From WRDF01 sp031552235 (lineage in GTDB: Bacteria; Bacteroidota; Bacteroidia; Bacteroidales; Rikenellaceae): a stretch of 10,236 nucleotides of DNA. This document shows, piece by piece, positions 6,716 through 10,236 of the stretch (positions within the stretch are counted from its first letter, which is position 1; the number at the start of each line of letters is the position of its first letter). The DNA lies in the NCBI GenBank assembly GCA_031552235.1, contig JAVBMR010000029.1, positions 1 through 10,236 on the forward strand, given 5' to 3'. The notes under the pieces were generated by a model. The model did not search any database, was not told the origin of the DNA, and saw nothing but the letters and a program-made list of their open reading frames with translations. Made by a program: the position numbers and the translations under genes.

Positions 6716-6841
6716 TTTTGGTTCAAGATAACTTTAGAGGGAATTTTCTGAAGTTATGGAGTAAAATTAGGTAAATGTTTTTGTTTCTGCAATTGTATCG
6801 AAATTCGCATTCTTTGATGTATAAAACGAAGGTGTGTTTAA

Positions 6842-6860
6842 AAGTTGTTTAGAACAACTT
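6842..6860. repeat. Inverted repeat, 8-bp arms
   Basis: AAGTTGTT-TAG-AACAACTT is a perfect inverted repeat about 180 bp upstream of the glycosyltransferase start. It could be an operator or a hairpin in a long leader. Without a U-tract it is not a good terminator. Confidence 0.45.
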
Positions 6861-7059
6861 AACTAATCTTGAACCTTGTTTTAAATTCTTAGTGTTTTTT
6901 AAGTGATCGATAAAACTGTCCCGGGTCGACCTTTCGGACACTGCAAAATTACGGAACACGATCAGGAAAAAAGCCATTTCTGCCCTATAGTTATTTGCAC
7001 TTTTGACAACTGATTATCAATGCGATACATCCACAAAACATATGCGGAAAGTCAAAAAG

Positions 7060-7085
7060 AAAAGCCACCATAAAAGGTGGCTTTT
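7060..7085 (-). terminator. Strong terminator of the secreted-protein cluster
   Basis: AAAAGCCACC (7060-7069) pairs perfectly with GGTGGCTTTT (7076-7085) around a 6-nt loop. On the - strand the stem runs into a T-rich tract (CTTTTTG). The symmetric A and T flanks would also allow it to work on the + strand. It lies 84 nt after the stop of the last gene. Confidence 0.85.
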
Positions 7086-7168
7086 GATGCAACAGGGTTG
7101 GCTGGTCTGCAAACTACCTGCCAAAACTGTTGGGACAGATACGAGTGATGTTTATGATCTTATCAAAA

Positions 7169-7822
7169 TTATTTGCCTTGAGCGGAAGCCTCCGCAGGCA
7201 GTGCAAGAAAATCGGGCTCACCTGCGGCGGGGGCGGGAAACTTGATGTCGAACTCGTAGTAAATACCGTCTTCCGGCTTTCTCGTCCTATCATAACCATC
7301 AGTATTCGGGTCAAATATTCCGTGAGGGACCTCGAACTTCACGGTCTTTTTCAGAATATCCTCGTATAAAGTAAAGTTGCGCGGAGGAACAGAAAGGAGT
7401 TCTTTATTTCTTGTCAACCAAAGCAAAAACGCTACCTCTTCGATTTCTCCCGTTTCCGGGTTTACCCATAAATAAACTACGGGAGGGCGGGATTTGTCTT
7501 TATTCAGCGCTGTGAGATATCCGTAAAAAGCTAAATTGACCCCTGCCTCCACAGATAGAGACCTATCTTCAAACTTTAATTTTTGATTAAAATAAATCCG
7601 CCTGACGCCGTATTCAACAGGATATTTGTTCGATGGACGCTTCAAAAGAACGCCTTCTCCCCCCCAATAACAAGCAATCCATGTCGCTCCGAAACCGTCG
7701 TCAACAGCTGTTCTAAATTGATTATTCGGATCCCAAACAAACTCCGGCCACTGGGCCCATGCAGGAACTGAACCTGTAAAAAAAAGAAACATTGCGGAAA
7801 TACCCATGAATAGCTTTTTCAT
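7169..7822 (-). CDS. Secreted protein, third paralogue of the cluster
   Basis: The product has 217 residues, starting with a clear signal peptide (MKKLFMGISAMFLFF, cleavage likely after AWA or AWAQ). The mature part shares an order of motifs with its two upstream neighbours: VDDGFGATW, then LLKRPSN, then VYLWVNPETGEIEEVAF, then FTLYEDILKKTVKF. It ends in an Ala/Pro-rich tail. No catalytic motif, lipobox cysteine or membrane anchor is seen, so it should be periplasmic or released. The alternation of hydrophobic strands and the 'W/Y-x-V-x-x-x-TGxIxEVAF' core recall small Bacteroides secreted DUF proteins such as DUF5043, but I hold that link only weakly. It begins 36 bp after the middle paralogue and is followed by the strong terminator. 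It is the most diverged of the three at the DNA level. Confidence 0.8.
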   Translation of the reverse strand: MKKLFMGISAMFLFFTGSVPAWAQWPEFVWDPNNQFRTAVDDGFGATWIACYWGGEGVLLKRPSNKYPVEYGVRRIYFNQKLKFEDRSLSVEAGVNLAFYGYLTALNKDKSRPPVVYLWVNPETGEIEEVAFLLWLTRNKELLSVPPRNFTLYEDILKKTVKFEVPHGIFDPNTDGYDRTRKPEDGIYYEFDIKFPAPAAGEPDFLALPAEASAQGK

Positions 7823-7858
7823 AGTCGTTTGATATAAAACGCATGTACAAACACATCA

Positions 7859-8506
7859 CTATTTTGCATCTGTGTAGCCCTTGATCAGCAAACGCCTGTC
7901 TTTGGTAGGCAGGTAGATACCATTCAATCTGTGAATCCAATACGGTTTGGAATCCCGACCATGAATGGAATATGTCAATGATTCCTTTAAACTTTGTTCA
8001 TGCAAGGTGAACACTTCCGGGTCTAAGGATACAAGCGGTGAATTTGCAGGAAACCAATAAGCAACCTCTTTTATTTTCCCCGTACTCCAATCAACCCACC
8101 AGTAAACAAGCCCTTGACTGTTCGGTCTGCTTTCTATGAAACCATCTTCGAAACCGTCTCCGAAGCTTTCTCCGAAAGAAAAATGGATCGCATCACCAGT
8201 GAGAGCGTTCGGGGGAAACATTGCTGGGAATTTAACGGCAGTCCGATTCGAACAAACGGAAGTGTCCGGAAGCCCGAGAGCCAGATTCGACGGACGGCGA
8301 AGAATGTAAACCGAGTGTTCTTTCCGGTCCTCTCCCGTCCCTGTCACATCCACAATCTTTTTCACATTCCATACCCCTCCGGAACCGTCATTAATACTGG
8401 TTTTCCCTGCATATCTATCTCCAAGCGACAACCACGCTTTGTCTTGCCCCCACAAAAAAGTGACGTTTGCAAGGAGTACTATTAGAATTACGATTGATTT
8501 TTTCAT
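7859..8506 (-). CDS. Secreted protein, second paralogue of the cluster
   Basis: This 215-residue protein has a signal peptide (MKKSIVILIVLLANVTFLWG, then Q) and no lipobox. The core motifs are INDGSGGVWNV, SVYILRRPSNLALGLPDT, LVYWWVDWSTGKIKEVAYW and FTLHEQSLKESLTY. These align with the upstream paralogue throughout and with the downstream one in outline. Its first 53 bases and a 59-base internal block are identical to the upstream copy, while the DNA between them is strongly diverged. The C-terminus (GIYLPTKDRRLLIKGYTDAK) differs from both neighbours. The gap to the upstream gene is 23 bp and no separate promoter is evident, so it is probably an operon member. Function unknown. Confidence 0.82.
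   Translation of the reverse strand: MKKSIVILIVLLANVTFLWGQDKAWLSLGDRYAGKTSINDGSGGVWNVKKIVDVTGTGEDRKEHSVYILRRPSNLALGLPDTSVCSNRTAVKFPAMFPPNALTGDAIHFSFGESFGDGFEDGFIESRPNSQGLVYWWVDWSTGKIKEVAYWFPANSPLVSLDPEVFTLHEQSLKESLTYSIHGRDSKPYWIHRLNGIYLPTKDRRLLIKGYTDAK
8265..8323 (-). repeat. 59-bp exact repeat, copy in second paralogue
   Basis: This block is identical over all 59 bases to 8990-9048 and encodes the end of the SVYILRRPSNLALGLPDT segment. A third shared block of 20 bases (8092-8111 and 8835-8854) encodes LVYWWV. The flanks are diverged, so the identity looks like gene conversion or strong local constraint. Confidence 0.9.
8454..8506 (-). repeat. 53-bp exact repeat covering the signal peptide, copy 1
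   Basis: The first 53 coding bases of the second paralogue equal 9185-9237 of the first paralogue. Identity stops exactly at the ATG: the bases upstream of the start differ in the two copies. Confidence 0.9.
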
Positions 8507-8529
8507 GGCTGTTTGGGGTTAAACTAAAA

Positions 8530-9237
8530 TTAATTCGTCGTATCCTGTCCCAATGATTCCTTATGATTAGATTTGGTATCGTTATCTTTAACTCTGTACA
8601 ATTCGCGATACCAAGATTCATTTAGTGTTGTAGAATCCTTGTACAATTGCGATGTAAACGCCTCATATGCCTTATGCCGTTCTACTTCTTCTTTTGTCAT
8701 GTATCTTAACGATTCCTTTATGCTTCTTTCGTAATTTGTATATCCACTCGGCCCAACGGACGCCTCTTTGGACCCGGCAGGAATCCAGAAAGCAACTTCT
8801 TTAATCTTTTTGAACTTTTCCATATCATCCCAACCAACCCACCAGTAAACAAGCAGTTCACTGCCTGACATACGATGTATATAAACGTTATTTCCTCCTG
8901 AATAACTGACAACCTCTCTTCCTGAGAAATAGTTACGGGGACGCACATCGGGATACACCACGACCTGTCTGTTTTTACAATTAGTTGTATCCGGAAGCCC
9001 GAGAGCCAGATTCGACGGACGGCGAAGAATGTAAACCGAGTGTTCTTTCAGGTCATCTCCCGTCCCGGCCACATACACAATATTCTCAACATTCCATGTC
9101 CCTCCGAAACCATCGTCTACAGTGGTTTTACCGGCATAATGATCGACAGTCGCAGACTGTTCACTTTCTTCTGTCTGACCAAATAAAAAAGTGACGTTTG
9201 CAAGGAGTACTATTAGAATTACGATTGATTTTTTCAT
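8530..9237 (-). CDS. Secreted protein, first paralogue of the cluster
   Basis: The 235-residue product has almost the same signal peptide as the second copy (MKKSIVILIVLLANVTFLFG, then Q). The core motifs are VDDGFGGTWNV, SVYILRRPSNLALGLPDT, LVYWWVGWDDMEKFKKIKEVAFW and YTNYERSIKESLRY. A longer, hydrophilic, Lys/Asp/Ser-rich C-terminal tail (from about residue 180) is missing in its paralogues. There is no cysteine lipobox or membrane span, so it should be exported and soluble. It is the first gene behind the promoter at 9265-9296. Function unknown. The regular duplication suggests either a partner or immunity role or adaptation to variable ligands. Confidence 0.82.
   Translation of the reverse strand: MKKSIVILIVLLANVTFLFGQTEESEQSATVDHYAGKTTVDDGFGGTWNVENIVYVAGTGDDLKEHSVYILRRPSNLALGLPDTTNCKNRQVVVYPDVRPRNYFSGREVVSYSGGNNVYIHRMSGSELLVYWWVGWDDMEKFKKIKEVAFWIPAGSKEASVGPSGYTNYERSIKESLRYMTKEEVERHKAYEAFTSQLYKDSTTLNESWYRELYRVKDNDTKSNHKESLGQDTTN
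8990..9048 (-). repeat. 59-bp exact repeat, copy in first paralogue
   Basis: Partner of the block at 8265-8323, with 59 of 59 bases equal by direct reading. It lies at the same relative place in the gene. Confidence 0.9.
9185..9237 (-). repeat. 53-bp exact repeat covering the signal peptide, copy 2
   Basis: Partner of 8454-8506. Synonymous positions are conserved too, which points to recent duplication or conversion rather than protein-level selection alone. Confidence 0.9.
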
Positions 9238-9264
9238 AGTAATTTGGTTTTAAATATATTCGTC

Positions 9265-9296
9265 TAAATATATAACTAATTATACAAATAACCAAA
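9265..9296 (-). promoter_or_regulatory. Bacteroidetes promoter of the secreted-protein cluster
   Basis: On the - strand a TTTG (9293-9296) is followed after 20 bp by TATATTTA (9265-9272), close to the consensus TTTG-N19-TAnnTTTG. The start of transcription would fall near 9258, about 20 nt before the ATG at 9237. The surrounding DNA is very A+T-rich. No other promoter is evident for the next two genes. Confidence 0.6.
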
Positions 9297-9375
9297 TCAA
9301 TGCCTGTCAAACTTCATCCGTAACAACCTAATAAATACCTCATTGCAAATCGCCACTTCACTACTTTACACCTCA

Positions 9376-9396
9376 GATGATTTTTAAATAATCATC
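9376..9396 (-). terminator. Weak hairpin after the papain-like gene
   Basis: GATGATT and AATCATC (7-bp arms, 7-nt loop) lie just after the stop of the papain-like gene. The stem is A+T-rich and no T-run follows on the - strand, so termination may be leaky and some read-through into the secreted-protein cluster is possible. Confidence 0.35.
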
Positions 9397-9401
9397 GGTT
9401 A

Positions 9402-10236
9402 CTATATATCGTCTGCCGAGATTTCATATTCCATGCCACTCACAAAATCCTTCATTATGTAAGTGTATATCTTTCCTGTTATAACTCCCTTGGTATATCC
9501 TACAATCGCAACAGAATGCACAAGGTCTTCTGTTTCAGTTCGATCATATATATACGATGTATAATAAGGCCGGTCGGAATCTATAGCAGACATCACATCG
9601 TCTTGATTAGAAGAATTGAAGGGGATATTACTTGTGCCAGGTGCACCTATCATAGCAGATACCAGACTTAACATGTCTGACTTTATGCCTTGTACCCCAG
9701 TTTGCTGATATCCGCTTTCGTCTGTATACTCATATGGATATGAGCCTTTTTGTAGCTCTATCCATATTTCCTGCCCTACAAAACTCATTGAGTAATAATA
9801 TATTCCGCCATACATGCCAGATGGCAATGGGGTGTGTCCATAATAATCGTCATCACTCATTGGGTATTTTTCCCACAATGCCTTATTGATTAGATCCCAT
9901 AGTTCGCCCATCGTGCAGTCTAATTGAGCTGCCATTATCCCAAGGTCGCAATATCCGTTCTTTACTTCTCCCGGATCAGGAACAGTAGTGATCCTAATGG
10001 TTTCCTTTTGTTCATACTCGTTGGTGTAATAGTAGACATCGCCATAGGGGTCACTGTAGGGATCATCGCCGTAGTCGTAGCCGTAGCCGTAGTCTCCATC
10101 CCAATCGGCGTAGCCGTAGCCGCCGCCGGTGGGATAAACATAAGCCCAATGATCTCGGTCGGTACAATACAAACATTCTACCTCAACATCTGCTTCTCCA
10201 TACGGCCCCTCCATATGGACCGTTTTCTTATGCCAT
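9402..10236 (-). CDS. Papain-like (C39/C10-like) protein with Tyr/Gly/Asp-rich linker, 5' partial
   Basis: The frame stays open to the right edge (codons for WHKKTVH precede the first ATG at 10214), so the gene probably begins outside the window. The visible part starts with a beta-like segment with three cysteines (VECLYCTDRDHW, and one more at about 89 counted from ATG 10214). It continues as a striking Tyr/Gly/Asp/Pro low-complexity linker (about 29-63, with GYGYDYGDDPYSDPYGD). The C-terminal region of about 190 residues contains NGYCDLGIMAAQLDC (about 86-100), a middle GIKSDMLSLVSAMIGAPG, and VHSVAIVGYTK followed by YIMKDFVSGMEYEIS. A Cys at the start of a helix, a late 'HSVAIVGY' strand and an Asp in the following turn are the layout of papain-fold peptidases, with candidate residues Cys89, His233 and Asp256. 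No upstream Gln for the oxyanion hole is obvious, so activity is unproven. It stands 164 bp before the secreted paralogues on the same strand. Confidence 0.6.
   Translation of the reverse strand, partial: WHKKTVHMEGPYGEADVEVECLYCTDRDHWAYVYPTGGGYGYADWDGDYGYGYDYGDDPYSDPYGDVYYYTNEYEQKETIRITTVPDPGEVKNGYCDLGIMAAQLDCTMGELWDLINKALWEKYPMSDDDYYGHTPLPSGMYGGIYYYSMSFVGQEIWIELQKGSYPYEYTDESGYQQTGVQGIKSDMLSLVSAMIGAPGTSNIPFNSSNQDDVMSAIDSDRPYYTSYIYDRTETEDLVHSVAIVGYTKGVITGKIYTYIMKDFVSGMEYEISADDI

Larger units (their letters stand above)
6663..7168. other. About 500-bp intergenic spacer, A+T-rich, no gene seen
   Basis: The spacer lies between the glycosyltransferase and the secreted-protein cluster. It holds the -7 box at 6708-6715, an inverted repeat at 6842-6860, a second TAATTTTG-like box on the - strand at 6944-6951 without a -33 element, and the terminator at 7060-7085. 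The part from about 6900 to 7050 reads like a leader or end of some lost element (mixed G+C-rich and A+T-rich patches, no open frame of note). No terminal inverted repeats or transposase remnants could be confirmed. Short + strand frames starting near 7003 and 7130 cross the terminator or run antisense to the secreted-protein gene and look spurious. Confidence 0.5.

Noticed and set aside
6090..6774. Two overlapping + strand open frames opposite the glycosyltransferase
   Set aside because: They lie antisense to a gene with recognisable motifs and overlap each other in different frames, so they are chance frames.
10040..10130. Short GTAGCC-type repeats considered as a CRISPR or minisatellite
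   Set aside because: They are codon-level repeats encoding the Tyr/Gly/Asp linker. Units are irregular and there are no spacers.

Overview
The window looks like a Bacteroidales chromosome, perhaps Alistipes-like. The signs are moderately high G+C in the core genes, Bacteroidetes-type promoter boxes (TTTG and TAnnTTTG) in place of Shine-Dalgarno/sigma70 signals, an AraC/TonB-receptor pair, a DUF4491 membrane protein, a clostripain-type peptidase end, and debris of a Bacteroidales integrative conjugative element (ICE). The genus is an inference. No rRNA, tRNA, CRISPR array or complete insertion sequence was seen.

Left edge, + strand (1-998): the C-terminal end of a clostripain-family (C11) cysteine peptidase, then an AraC-type sensor domain whose DNA-binding half is missing, then a 12-bp long-range hairpin and a rho-independent terminator. 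Facing it on the - strand (2152 down to 1083) is a broken gene. Its sequence resembles the C-terminus of the giant DNA methylase/helicase of Bacteroidales ICEs. It carries an in-frame TGA and a frameshift at a G6 run, and it ends in a row of hairpins and a terminator.

Centre, - strand (6662 down to 2329): four closely packed genes read glycosyltransferase (rhamnosyl-transferase-like), AraC regulator, TonB-dependent receptor, DUF4491 membrane protein. The first pair shares a TAATG stop/start. The only real gap, 53 bp between regulator and receptor, carries a consensus-like -7 box and two perfect palindromes. The simplest reading is a regulated outer-membrane uptake locus whose receptor promoter is controlled by the regulator encoded just upstream. 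A small membrane ORF without an ATG may follow and runs into the mobile-element debris.

Right part, - strand, visibly more A+T-rich: a spacer of about 500 bp (6663-7168), then three tandem paralogous secreted proteins of 215-235 residues with one promoter and one strong terminator. Two of them share stretches of perfectly identical DNA inside otherwise diverged genes. Upstream of them, running off the right edge, is a protein with a Tyr/Gly/Asp-rich linker and a papain-like C-terminal region. This last block is the most accessory-looking part. A secreted peptidase or toxin with partner or immunity paralogues is a testable but unproven idea.
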